A program made the translations under genes and the position numbers. This document shows positions 1 through 7,903 of a stretch of DNA of 44,120 nucleotides, in pieces; the stretch's first letter is position 1, and every line of letters begins with the position of its first letter. The stretch is from an uncultured Acidobacteriia bacterium. Lineage in GTDB: Bacteria > Acidobacteriota > Terriglobia > Bryobacterales > Bryobacteraceae. The notes beneath the pieces were generated by a model that saw only the letters and a list, made by a program, of their open reading frames with translations, ran no database searches and had not been told where the DNA came from. The DNA lies in assembly GCA_903925015.1 (NCBI GenBank), contig CAIYDY010000146.1, positions 1 through 44,120 of the forward strand. The letters are read 5' to 3'.

Positions 1-273
1 AAGGGTGCCGTCCGTCCAAGTGTCCGGCTCCTGATGTCGGAAGCCCTTCAATATCTGTAGCCCAAGCAATGGCCGACCCCTCAAACTTGCATCCGCATTG
101 TGCCCATCCTTGGCACCCACCTTCGCCAAGGACTTGATGGAGCCGCAGTAGGCCTCGGCGCATTTCACGATTTCGATCTTGGACTCCCCGTTGGGCGTGT
201 TCCAAGTTCCGAGGATGCGGTCGGCGGAGGGGGCTTGGGCCAGCAGGATCAGCGTAATCAGGATGGGACTCAT
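1..273 (-). CDS. DUF2147 domain protein, N-terminal 91 codons (cut by window edge)
   Basis: Reading the minus strand from an ATG at 273 gives an open frame that runs off the left edge. Residues 1-13 form a short hydrophobic export signal ending in LLAQA. The rest fits the DUF2147 pattern: GTWNTPNGESKIEI, then a C-x5-CG element (CAEAYCG, residues 37-43), a lysine/aspartate stretch with DGHNADASLRGRPLLG, and ILKGF followed by W-x-DG. Members of this family are small exported beta-rich proteins of unknown role. An AAGGA-type ribosome site lies just before the ATG. The C-terminal portion lies outside the window. Family assignment is from motif recall only. Confidence 0.75.
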   Translation of the reverse strand, partial: MSPILITLILLAQAPSADRILGTWNTPNGESKIEIVKCAEAYCGSIKSLAKVGAKDGHNADASLRGRPLLGLQILKGFRHQEPDTWTDGTL

Positions 274-320
274 TCTTCCTTCATGTTAGACCGATCACCG
301 AGTGCGCCCGATTGGCTGAT

Positions 321-1562
321 TTACCAAGCGTCGCGGTTCAGAGTGTTCACGCGGAAGAAGGGCTTGTCCTTTTCGGCAGGGTCCATGGTGAAGTCCTGCG
401 CGGTTTTCTTCGGGTCGTAGTCCCGCCAGAGCCAGGTCATGGATTCCGGGAGATCGAGCGCTGCCTGGGCACCGCCGTGGGCTGCCGTGCCGAAGCGGAA
501 GTGGAAATCATACTCGCGGGACTTGAGCGAGTTCGCCATTTGGATGTTCTGCATGGGCCACGACCCGTGGGTGTTCTCGAGGTCGTCCGCACCGTCGCTC
601 ATCCACATGCGGATGTTGCGTTTGGGATCCTTGCGGACCATGAACGGGTAAACGTTGCCGCCGTCGGCGTTCTCCTTCGAGCGCCATTGGATGGACGTGA
701 AACTGCCGACGGCGGAATGCACGCGGGAGAACTTGTCCGGCATGAACCACGCGGCGTTGAAGGCGCAGATGCCGCCCGAGGATTCGCCGGCGATGGCCCT
801 GCTGTAGCCGTCCTGGCGGAGCTTCCACGTCTTCTCGACTTCGGGCAGAACCTCTTCCATGAGGAAACGGGGATAGTGGTCACTGACGGTGTCGTATTCG
901 ATGGCGCGCATGGGGCGGCCTTCGGCAGAGGTGCCGGGCGCGATCATGACGTGCACCATCGGCGGCAGGAGACCTTGGTGAACGAGGTTGTCGGTGACGG
1001 TGGTGAGGCGGAGGCCGCTGAATTCGCCGATGAGGCCTTGGCCGTCCTGCCAGACCATAAGGGGCGCGGGCACGTTGGGGTCGACACCGGCCGAGGCGTA
1101 GGTCCAGAAATCGTACTTCATCCCGGGGTAAATCTTGCTGGTGAGGGTGTGTTTTTCGCTGAGCTTGCCGTGGGGTACGCCGGGTTGGGGATAGGAGTCG
1201 GGATTGTAGCCGACGGCGTCGCCGCGGTTGCCGAGTGCCTTGCCCGCCGCGTAGAACTGGTATTGGTGCAGGACGCCGGTGCGCATCTTGGTGAGCAGCA
1301 TCCAGTGGGTCGGGTCGACTTGGGCGAGGGGCTTGGCGGGCTGGAGATCAATGGAAACGGTTACGGGCGAGGGGGAGGTGGCGAGGAAGAGGTAGTCCTG
1401 GCCCCAGATGGCGACTTGGGTGGGCGCGGTCATCTTGGCGACGCGCTGTTTCATGGCCGGGCTGTCCGGGCCTTTGCGGGCTGCTTCGATGCTTTCGGCG
1501 GGCGTGGGGGCTTGGGCCAAGAGGGTGGCGGAGAGTGCCAGCGAGGCGAGCAAGGTCTTCAT
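321..1562 (-). CDS. Secreted esterase, enterochelin-esterase/feruloyl-esterase-like
   Basis: 413 residues. The start was taken at the ATG at 1562 because it opens a clean signal peptide (MKTLLASLALSATLLAQA); the frame stays open upstream to 1766 but that part is not protein-like. After the signal comes an E-set/CBM48-like domain (about residues 45-140), then an alpha/beta-hydrolase domain of the Esterase D/Fes type. The nucleophile elbow is GESSGG, and the likely catalytic histidine is in GTAAHGG near the C-terminus. Such proteins cleave carboxylic esters, for example on plant polysaccharides or siderophores; the substrate cannot be read from the sequence. It stands alone on the minus strand downstream of the antitoxin gene. 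Confidence 0.8.
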   Translation of the reverse strand: MKTLLASLALSATLLAQAPTPAESIEAARKGPDSPAMKQRVAKMTAPTQVAIWGQDYLFLATSPSPVTVSIDLQPAKPLAQVDPTHWMLLTKMRTGVLHQYQFYAAGKALGNRGDAVGYNPDSYPQPGVPHGKLSEKHTLTSKIYPGMKYDFWTYASAGVDPNVPAPLMVWQDGQGLIGEFSGLRLTTVTDNLVHQGLLPPMVHVMIAPGTSAEGRPMRAIEYDTVSDHYPRFLMEEVLPEVEKTWKLRQDGYSRAIAGESSGGICAFNAAWFMPDKFSRVHSAVGSFTSIQWRSKENADGGNVYPFMVRKDPKRNIRMWMSDGADDLENTHGSWPMQNIQMANSLKSREYDFHFRFGTAAHGGAQAALDLPESMTWLWRDYDPKKTAQDFTMDPAEKDKPFFRVNTLNRDAW

Positions 1563-1633
1563 TGATGGCCAGTATATACCGCTTGGTGGTGTTGGGGGCA
1601 CGGGGGGTGACGGCAAGCTTGTGGCTGGCGCAG

Positions 1634-1702
1634 CTACCAGATGAGGATGAGGCGTGGGTAGAGTCGAAACTCTTGGTTCTTGGCGATGACTGGACGATTC
1701 AC
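1634..1702 (-). pseudogene. Possible C-terminal remnant of a PIN-domain (VapC) toxin
   Basis: Just after the antitoxin stop, a 22-codon frame (GTG at 1702, stop at 1634-1636) ends VIAKNQEFRLYPRLILIW. That resembles the usual VapC tail 'vTkDreIr.Yp.vrtiW', including the terminal Trp. The rest of a roughly 130-residue PIN domain, with its acidic catalytic residues, is absent. The simplest reading is an in-place deletion of the toxin. The match is short, so this is tentative. Confidence 0.35.
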
Positions 1703-1911
1703 TACCGCCCGTCAAGGAATGCGTCGGCTTCCAGATCGGACATTGGCTTCCGCCAATCCGGGTCATGGACTGCGATCCGGTCTTTCAAGGTTCCGAATCG
1801 GGGCTTGTCGGTGACACGAACGCTACTTTGGGAGATGGTGACTTGTTGCCCAGCGTCGACAACCTTGATCAATTCGGGAAGTTTGTCTTTCACATCGGCG
1901 CTTATCCGCAT
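1702..1911 (-). CDS. Phd/YefM-like antitoxin (orphan)
   Basis: 69 residues. The N-terminal half (DKLPELIKVVDAGQQVTIS) matches the DNA-binding Phd fold, and the C-terminal part (FGTLKDRIAVHDPDW then MSDLEADAFLDG) matches the toxin-wrapping tail of antitoxins that pair with VapC toxins. The segment usually reading 'RRGkPVa.L' between the two halves seems shortened (SQSSVRV). Normal partners neutralise a PIN endoribonuclease and repress their own promoter. Here no intact toxin follows; only a possible toxin tail does. It may therefore be a decaying or solitary antitoxin. Confidence 0.65.
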   Translation of the reverse strand: MRISADVKDKLPELIKVVDAGQQVTISQSSVRVTDKPRFGTLKDRIAVHDPDWRKPMSDLEADAFLDGR

Positions 1912-2197
1912 GAAGGCGATGATAGCTGTCAGGTATGCGGGTCAGGAATGCTCCACGGTGTGGGGAGCAGCTCTCCATCCGGTGCTCACGTCGCCACACC
2001 GTTCTCGATACAGGCGTCCCATTTCAGCACAGAATTGCTGTGCCGCGCACAATGTGCTGAAGGCTGGCATACTTCATTCGATTCTGAAGGCGGTGGCGGC
2101 CCACCACGGCGTTTCGCGGGATGCGGTGCTCCTCCGGCTCTAGCAGCGCAGTTACGGCTGAAAGGCTGCCGCGCGCAAGATTGCCCGCCGCTCCCAG
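1912..2197. other. Intergenic stretch, no gene recognised
   Basis: About 290 bases between the antitoxin start and the end of the DUF1592 gene. It must contain the antitoxin promoter on the minus strand. No convincing hairpin terminator, RNA gene or conserved frame was seen. Confidence 0.5.
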
Positions 2198-4720
2198 CTA
2201 CTTGTTCCGGAACAAAGCACTCTGCACCACCCTGTGCACGAGGTCCCGCAGCCCATACCCGCCCGCCTTCGTCGCGTCCACAATCTGATCAATCTGGACG
2301 CGGTCGCTGAATCGGACCGGAGTTCCGGTCGCGTAGACGGTGAGTTGGCGTGCCATGTTCACAGCCAGTTGGCGCTCGTCGGTGAGGAGTAGCTGCTTCA
2401 GGTCGCGGATTCCTGAGAACGGGCGTCCATCTGGCAGCACCCCGGATGGGTCCACGGGCAATGCGTAGTGGTACGCAAACGGCTGGCCGTTCTTGCCGTA
2501 GCCGGGGACGGGCTTCTTCTCCTCGTCCACGCCCCGGTATCGGTCGCGCCAGCCTCCCATTACGTCGAAGCTCTCCAGCGCGAAGCCGGCGGGGTCGATG
2601 CGGCTGTGGCAGGAGTTGCAGGTGGGGTCCGAGCGGTGCTTTTCCAGTTGCTGGCGGATCGTGACGGCTCCACGGATGTCCGGCTCCACCGCGGGAACCG
2701 AGGGCGGCGGCGAAATTTCCAAGCCCAGAATGCGCTCCATGATCCACTTGCCGCGCAGCACCGGCGAGGTCGTGGTCCCGTTGGCCGTAACTTTCAGGAC
2801 GCTCGCCTGGGTCATGAAGCCGCCGCGCGGACTGTCGGGCGGAAGCTCGACGCGGCGCATGGCCACTCCTTTAATGTCCCGTATGCCGTAGTGGAGGGCG
2901 AGCCGCTCGTTCAGGTAGGTGAAGCGGGAATCGACCACGTTGCGGACGGGCAGGTTGCGCCGCAGCATATCGTCGAAGAAGAGGCGCGTTTCGGCTACGG
3001 CGGCTTCGGTGAGTGCGTCGTCGAGGTAGTAGTCGTTGTAGAGGGAGGCGGACGGGGTGGAATCTTCGATTTTGCGGAGGTCGACCCAGTAGTCGAGGAA
3101 GGCCTCGCGGAAGCGGCGGGCACGGGGGCTGTCGAGAAGGCGCTCAGTTTCGGCGCGCAGGACGGCGGGGCGTCCGAGTTCACCCTTGGCTGCGCGGGCG
3201 AGCAGCGCGTCGTCCGGCGTGGAGTTGGTCAGGAAGAGCGCGAGCCGGGTGGCGAGGGCGTAATCGTCGAGTCGACCGGGTTTCTCGTTCAGGTAGAGGA
3301 ATTTTGGCGATGCGAGGGCTGCGGTGTAGCCCGCGATCATGGCTTCGGTGAAGGAGAGTCCGGCCTTGCGGCTGTCATCGATCACGGAGAGGAAGAGCCG
3401 GACGTCGGACTCGTCGAGCTTGGGTTGGCGGTAGGCTTGATGGAGGAAACCGCGTATCAGGCGGTCGGCATCCTTTTCGGGAGAGGTCGATGTGACCTCG
3501 TTGCCATGAAGCGGCAGGTCGCCGAAAAGGAGTTTGTAACCCGAAGTGGTCGAGGCGTCGTAGATCGGACCTTCGACCTCCATCCACTGGAAGGCGACGC
3601 CGGGGGCGCCGTCCGGCGTCATGAGGGGGTTGCGGAAGTTGTTGGGGCGGGACCGGTAGAGGCGGCTGGCATCGGGAACGAGGGTTTCACCGGCAAGGAG
3701 CCAGACTTCGCCGACGTCGTGTGCGGCTGGGTCGGGGGTGATGTCGAAGCTGCCTACATGACGGTTCAGCACGCCGTTGCGGGTGTAGACGTTGATGGAT
3801 TCGTCGCGGCGGCCGCGGGACAGGTGTTCGAAATCCGGCAGGTATTTCTTGCTCTGCTGGGGCGCGACCCAAATGGTGTAGCCACTGAAACGAATGCGGT
3901 AGCGACCAGCGACGGGAGCCTTGAAGCGGTCCCAGGCGTAGCGGAAACCGGTAACATAGTTGCTCGAGACCCAAGCGATAGCCTCTTTGTCGCGGGTGGT
4001 AGGGTCGGAGGGGCCAACGGTCATCAGTGAGGTTTTGTCATGGACGTCGCGCTGTGGCTCAAGGCCGAGGATGGGGTAGGCGGAACGGTCGCCAGCCTGC
4101 TGCTTGTTGTTGATTTTGCTGATTAGGTCGCGTTGTTCGCGGGCGTAGTAGCGGGTAACGGACGTGGCGGGCTGGGTCTTCTGGACGGAGAGGATTTGGC
4201 GGATGGCGTAGTCGGCGGCACCCATGTAGCGGGAGACGTGGACGTGGGAGACGTCGAGGGCGTTTGAGACCTTGTTGAAGCGGAAGGCCTCGCCGTCTTC
4301 GGGGAACTGGCCTTTGACTTGGAGCCAAGGGGCGTGGAGGAGGTCGCGGAGGGCGTTCTCGTATTCGTAGGCGTTCAGGCGGCGCTCTGTGGCGCGGCCC
4401 TCGGCGAGGGTGGTTTTGTGCTCGGCTGCGGTGAGGCGGTTGGCGATGGATGCAAGGAACGATTGCTGGGCGGCGGGGTCGGGACGTTGGCGGATGGCCC
4501 TGGGGGGCATTTCGCCGGATTTGAGGCGGTCGTGGACTTTGACCCACTCGGCGAAGTTGGCTGGGGTTGAGGGGTCGAATGGAAGGGCGGTGAGGTCCAG
4601 TCCGCCGGATTTCGCGGTGGCATTGTGGCAGGCGACGCAGTATTTGGCAGTGAAGGCCGCGTCGGTATCGGCCGCATACGCGGATGCCGTCACCCACAAG
4701 GCGAGTGCAAGCCAGAGCAT
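2198..4720 (-). CDS. DUF1592-family c-type cytochrome protein (DUF1587/1595/1592/1588/1585)
   Basis: 840 residues. The start is set at the ATG at 4720, which overlaps the stop of the upstream gene as TAATG and opens a signal peptide ([16 protein letters not shown]). A longer frame to 5029 is only the shadow of the neighbour. A CxxCH haem site follows directly (CVACH, residues 28-32), then the string of DUF1587, DUF1595, DUF1592, DUF1588 and DUF1585 modules typical of planctomycete and acidobacterial proteins. A second CxxCH (CNSCHSRIDPAG, about residue 701) lies in the DUF1588 part. The protein should be periplasmic or surface-bound with covalently bound haem; its reaction is unknown. It is translationally coupled to the DUF1552 gene, so the two probably act together. 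Confidence 0.88.
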   Translation of the reverse strand: MLWLALALWVTASAYAADTDAAFTAKYCVACHNATAKSGGLDLTALPFDPSTPANFAEWVKVHDRLKSGEMPPRAIRQRPDPAAQQSFLASIANRLTAAEHKTTLAEGRATERRLNAYEYENALRDLLHAPWLQVKGQFPEDGEAFRFNKVSNALDVSHVHVSRYMGAADYAIRQILSVQKTQPATSVTRYYAREQRDLISKINNKQQAGDRSAYPILGLEPQRDVHDKTSLMTVGPSDPTTRDKEAIAWVSSNYVTGFRYAWDRFKAPVAGRYRIRFSGYTIWVAPQQSKKYLPDFEHLSRGRRDESINVYTRNGVLNRHVGSFDITPDPAAHDVGEVWLLAGETLVPDASRLYRSRPNNFRNPLMTPDGAPGVAFQWMEVEGPIYDASTTSGYKLLFGDLPLHGNEVTSTSPEKDADRLIRGFLHQAYRQPKLDESDVRLFLSVIDDSRKAGLSFTEAMIAGYTAALASPKFLYLNEKPGRLDDYALATRLALFLTNSTPDDALLARAAKGELGRPAVLRAETERLLDSPRARRFREAFLDYWVDLRKIEDSTPSASLYNDYYLDDALTEAAVAETRLFFDDMLRRNLPVRNVVDSRFTYLNERLALHYGIRDIKGVAMRRVELPPDSPRGGFMTQASVLKVTANGTTTSPVLRGKWIMERILGLEISPPPSVPAVEPDIRGAVTIRQQLEKHRSDPTCNSCHSRIDPAGFALESFDVMGGWRDRYRGVDEEKKPVPGYGKNGQPFAYHYALPVDPSGVLPDGRPFSGIRDLKQLLLTDERQLAVNMARQLTVYATGTPVRFSDRVQIDQIVDATKAGGYGLRDLVHRVVQSALFRNK

Positions 4721-6042
4721 TACGCGAGTTCCAGGCCCCGCATGGTGCCGGTGGAGGAGGCAAAGCGGTCGGTTTCGATTCCCATCCGTTGCAGCATGCT
4801 GACGAAGAGATTCGGCAGCGGGTAGTTGGAGTTGCGGTCGAAGGCCAGGTTTTGGCCGTGGCGGAAGCCGCCTCCCGCCAGCACCACCGGCATATTGAAG
4901 CAGGTGTGCGCGTTGGCGTCGCCGAAGTTGGATCCGTACAGGACCATGGTGCGGTCCAGAAGGGTTTCCCCGCCTTCGTGTACGGACTTCAGGTCGGCGA
5001 TGAGCCCGGCCAAAAGCTTCATGTGCCACTCGTCGATGACCTTCAGCTGCCCGCGCTTGGTTTCGGACTTCCCGTGGTGGGAGAGGTTGTGGTAGCTGTC
5101 GGTGAGGGTGGTCTCCGGGATTTCGAGGACGGGGGCGCCGACACCTTCGAGCATTAGCGTGACGGAGCGGGTGGAATCGGTCTCTATGGCCAGGCGCGCA
5201 AGGTCGTACATGACCTTGACCTTGGCCATGTAACGGGCTGGATCGGTTTGATCGACGGGCACGGGGGCGTTGACGACTGGCTTGGGCCTGCGCTCCCAGC
5301 CTTTGGAGGCCTGGAGGCGGTGTTCGAGGTCGCGGACGCTGGTGAAGTACTGGTCGAGGCGGTCGCGGTCGCGGGTGCCAACGCTGGATTGCAGGGACTT
5401 GGCTTGGGTGGAGACGGCGTCCAGAATGCTTTTGCCGGTATCGAGCTTGCGGATCTGGGCGTCGATTTGGGCTGCGCTGCCCTGGAGGAACATTTCCTGG
5501 AACACGGCGGCGGCCTTGTCCTCGGGCGGGATGGCGACTCCGGTTCCGGTCCAGGAAAGGCTGCGGGAGCGGGTGTTCACCGCGAGGGTGAGCGACGGGA
5601 ATCGGGTCAGGATGCCGATCTGCTCGGCGATGTGTTGATCCAGCGAAATGGTATTGCGGAAGGAGCCGCTGCCGGGGTGGGGGGCGGCGGTGAGGAAGCA
5701 GACGTCGGCGGGGTGGCCGCCATCCACATTGGGGTGGGAGACGCCGGTGAAGACGGTGAAATCGTTGCGGTGGGCTTGGAGGTGCTGGAGGTAGGGGGAG
5801 GGTGTGTAGTCGCGACCGGAGCCGGTGGGGAAGAACTGATCGGCGAGGAGGCCGAGGTTGTTGCAGATGCCGATCATGCGGCGCGGGGTAGCACCGGGAG
5901 CGAGCGGCTCGGAGGGTTTCTTCGTTTGGGCGAAGGCCGGGGTCATCGAGTCGAGGTAGGGGAGGGCCAAGGCGACGCCTGCGGCGCGGAGAAAATGGCG
6001 GCGGTGGAGGGCTTGGCGGGTCGCGATATGGGGCGCGCTCAT
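4720..6042 (-). CDS. DUF1552 domain protein with twin-arginine-type leader
   Basis: 440 residues. The ATG at 6042 is preferred because it opens a Tat-like leader ([15 protein letters not shown], about residues 14-28); the frame continues upstream to 6276 without protein-like sequence and overlaps a sialidase remnant there. The body carries typical DUF1552 features: a GICNNLG block early on, HPNVDGGH, a central region with [16 protein letters not shown], and a C-terminal block containing [11 protein letters not shown] and GGGFRHGQ. The family is of unknown function and usually sits next to DUF1592 cytochromes, as here. The Tat leader suggests export in folded form. The stop shares one base with the ATG of the downstream gene. 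Confidence 0.87.
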   Translation of the reverse strand: MSAPHIATRQALHRRHFLRAAGVALALPYLDSMTPAFAQTKKPSEPLAPGATPRRMIGICNNLGLLADQFFPTGSGRDYTPSPYLQHLQAHRNDFTVFTGVSHPNVDGGHPADVCFLTAAPHPGSGSFRNTISLDQHIAEQIGILTRFPSLTLAVNTRSRSLSWTGTGVAIPPEDKAAAVFQEMFLQGSAAQIDAQIRKLDTGKSILDAVSTQAKSLQSSVGTRDRDRLDQYFTSVRDLEHRLQASKGWERRPKPVVNAPVPVDQTDPARYMAKVKVMYDLARLAIETDSTRSVTLMLEGVGAPVLEIPETTLTDSYHNLSHHGKSETKRGQLKVIDEWHMKLLAGLIADLKSVHEGGETLLDRTMVLYGSNFGDANAHTCFNMPVVLAGGGFRHGQNLAFDRNSNYPLPNLFVSMLQRMGIETDRFASSTGTMRGLELA

Positions 6043-6085
6043 AGTGTCGATGATCTCATAATTGCGGACTGGGCTGGCAAAGTAG

Positions 6086-6388
6086 CCGGTCGCGGCTGGT
6101 CCGAGAAAGCCGCTTTCGGTAGCGCTCTCCGAGGACGAGGGTCGGACGTGGGGCCGGGTGCGGGACCTCGAAACCGGGGACCTCCGGCCGGGCGAAGCCC
6201 CGATTCCCGCCAAGAGGAATGAACCTGGCCGCGAGGAGTATTCGTACCCGCCGGTTCTGCAAGCCGCGGACGGCAAGATCCACGTGGCGTATACCTACCG
6301 GTGCGACACCATCATGGCAGTTCGGTTTGACGAAAGCTGGATCAAGGGTGGCTCGACTGCGGGGGTGTTTCGGGGAGACGGCAAATAG
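6086..6388 (+). pseudogene. 5'-truncated sialidase (BNR/Asp-box) remnant
   Basis: An in-frame stretch begins after a stop at 6083-6085 and ends at a TAG at 6386-6388. It reads [16 protein letters not shown], where SEDEGRTW is a clear S-x-D-x-G-x-T-W Asp-box, followed by VRDLETGD, then [20 protein letters not shown], the characteristic last blades of a sialidase-type six-bladed propeller. Only about 100 codons remain of a family that is normally 350-400 residues. The upstream part is missing and the adjoining DNA is the leader region of the divergent DUF1552 gene. A translated product from the GTG at 6158 would lack most of the propeller. Confidence 0.72.
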
Positions 6389-6463
6389 TTGGGTGGCTGG
6401 AATGAATCCATAGCTTCCTGGGGCCGGGACGAGTGTGGCCATAGAGGTGCATGGCCAGATCTC

Positions 6464-6850
6464 GTGAAACAAGGATATTTGCGAAAGCTGCATGCCGGTC
6501 TCCTGGCATGCGCGCTTCTACTCGGCTCCGCACCTGAAATGTCCGGTCAGCAGGATAGGCACGACTCCTACTATCAAGGCATGCGCGGCCGGGTCCGGCA
6601 GGGCGACTATGGCCGCGATCCGCACAACGACCGGCGTGTTCGCAGCCGGTCCGACCAAGGCGGCAGTATCGGGCCGGGCAAGGGCGCCATTATCGGCGGC
6701 GTAGGTGGCGCTGTCTTGGGTGCCCTCTTCGGTGGCGGTCTTAAGGGGACAATCATCGGCGGCGCGGCCGGCGCAGGAATGGGCGCGCTGGGTGCCAAGC
6801 TCGCGCAGGATGAGAGTCGCAACAAGCGGAACAACCGGAGACGGCGCTGA
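6464..6850 (+). CDS. Small exported protein with glycine-zipper segment
   Basis: About 128 residues if started at the GTG at 6464; a TTG at 6479 with an AAGGA just upstream is an alternative, and the frame is open back to 6389. The N-terminus carries a signal (LHAGLLACALLLGSAP), then a charged linker rich in Arg/Asp/Tyr, then a glycine-zipper hairpin (KGAIIGGVGGAVLGALFGG and IIGGAAGAGMGALGAKLAQ) and a basic tail of Arg/Asn. Glycine-zipper proteins commonly insert into or line the outer membrane. No specific function can be given. It is followed on the same strand by another small exported protein 35 bases later, so they may be co-transcribed. Confidence 0.65.
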   Translation: MKQGYLRKLHAGLLACALLLGSAPEMSGQQDRHDSYYQGMRGRVRQGDYGRDPHNDRRVRSRSDQGGSIGPGKGAIIGGVGGAVLGALFGGGLKGTIIGGAAGAGMGALGAKLAQDESRNKRNNRRRR

Positions 6851-6885
6851 CTCCAAACGCTACACAGAAATCAAAGGACATGACA

Positions 6886-7290
6886 ATGAAAATCACCTAC
6901 GTACTAGCGCCCGTGTTTCTGGCTGGCGCTTTGGCGTCACCCCGGCCTTTCCTCCGTGCCGCACCCCCGCAAGGAAGAGTCGCGGTCCCGAGTGCCCCGC
7001 CAATAGCAGCACCAGTTCGAGAATGGACTACGGAGCAAGCTGTGACCAGTTCCGTCAGGGAAGCTTGGAAACTGGGAGGCAAAACTTCGGAAGGCTTCTT
7101 TGAGATCGTCAAGGTTCTCACCGAGATCTCGGCAGAAAAGAGGGGTCTCGATATCCCCGAAAGCGCACGGGCCGGGGTGGTGGCAGGAAACTGGATCAAG
7201 AAGGAGGCCAAGAAGGATCCTGATCAGCTTCTCTATGTGATCGTGGACCAAGCAGTACAGCATAGCGTGAGCAAAACAGCCGCGAAGTAG
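6886..7290 (+). CDS. Small exported protein of unknown function
   Basis: 134 residues from the ATG at 6886, chosen over the in-frame ATG at 6880 because AAAGGA at 6873-6878 is then 7 bases away. A signal peptide (MKITYVLAPVFLAGALAS) is followed by a Pro/Ala-rich linker and an alpha-helical, charged C-terminal part with EQAVTSSVREAWKLGG and ISAEKRGLDIPESARAG. I do not recognise a family. It lies directly after the glycine-zipper gene on the same strand. The TAG stop is followed by about 80 bases before the next frame. Confidence 0.6.
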   Translation: MKITYVLAPVFLAGALASPRPFLRAAPPQGRVAVPSAPPIAAPVREWTTEQAVTSSVREAWKLGGKTSEGFFEIVKVLTEISAEKRGLDIPESARAGVVAGNWIKKEAKKDPDQLLYVIVDQAVQHSVSKTAAK

Positions 7291-7370
7291 CAGGGAGAAG
7301 TAGCCGTGAATTGCTGCTGAGGGCGGGGCAGCATACGGTTACAACTTGGATGATGGAAATCGGGACCAAC

Positions 7371-7839
7371 ATGAATCAGACACTGCTACGTATTCGGAAT
7401 TTACCAGACATCTGAACCAGCCGCCTTGGCTGTCGACCAGTTCGTGCGTCATGGGTTCGCAGCCGGTTCAATCGCGGTGGTATGCGGCGACAGTGCCAGT
7501 TCGCGTGATTTCGCGGCGCTCAGGCACACGCGGCTGCCGCTTCTCACTTTGGACCCCCATGGACACGACGTGCCGCCGGACGGCCAGTGGGGGCTGCTCG
7601 ACCCGGAGTGTGGTCCACAGGCGGGCTGGATCTTTTCAGCGCTCGCGGAAATGGACATCCGTTCGAAATGGGCCGAAGGGGCCGTTTGGGGGGGAAATGC
7701 ACTGCTATCGGTGGATTGCGGCAGCGCGCAAGAAATTCATAAGGTGCAGGAACTTCTGACCAATACGGGAGCCTTCGGGGTCGGCATTTCCTCAACGCAG
7801 CACTCCAACGTTGATAGCGGCAGCTCCGCGACTGCCTGA
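7371..7839 (+). pseudogene. Frameshifted general-stress-type protein (YflT / DUF1269-like)
   Basis: An ATG at 7371 gives MNQT; skipping one base near 7383 then allows continuous reading to 7839: CYVFGIYQTSEPAALAVDQF, RHGFAAGSIAVVCGD, then SSRDFAALRHT, and near the end GGNALLSVDCGSAQEIHKV, QELLTNTGA and GISST. This order matches stress proteins that start 'MNKSVYGIY...AVD.L...GF...ISVL', continue 'T.DFAHEKHTKAPE', and finish 'GGILLSVHCD..E.V..AKEIL..TGA.DISST'. The glycine-rich membrane hairpin expected in the middle is replaced by unrelated sequence. As it stands, the frame from 7371 stops after 14 codons, so the gene is broken, unless the base is a sequencing error. Confidence 0.55.
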
Positions 7840-7903
7840 GGACTTGCCCGGAGAATTCGAGGGCCCGGACTGAACGTCCCATGGCCCTCGGTCCCCGGGT
7901 ATG

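Noticed and set aside
312-1565. A 417-codon plus-strand frame opposite the esterase gene
   Set aside because: Low-complexity Gly/Val/Arg-rich translation without family motifs; an antisense shadow caused by high GC at codon position three.
2468-4030. A 520-codon plus-strand frame opposite the DUF1592 gene
   Set aside because: Antisense shadow; the minus strand holds recognisable domains and two CxxCH motifs.
4721-5029. Extension of the DUF1592 gene to a start at 5029
   Set aside because: The added 103 residues are a shadow of the DUF1552 gene; the ATG at 4720 starts a signal peptide and overlaps the upstream stop.
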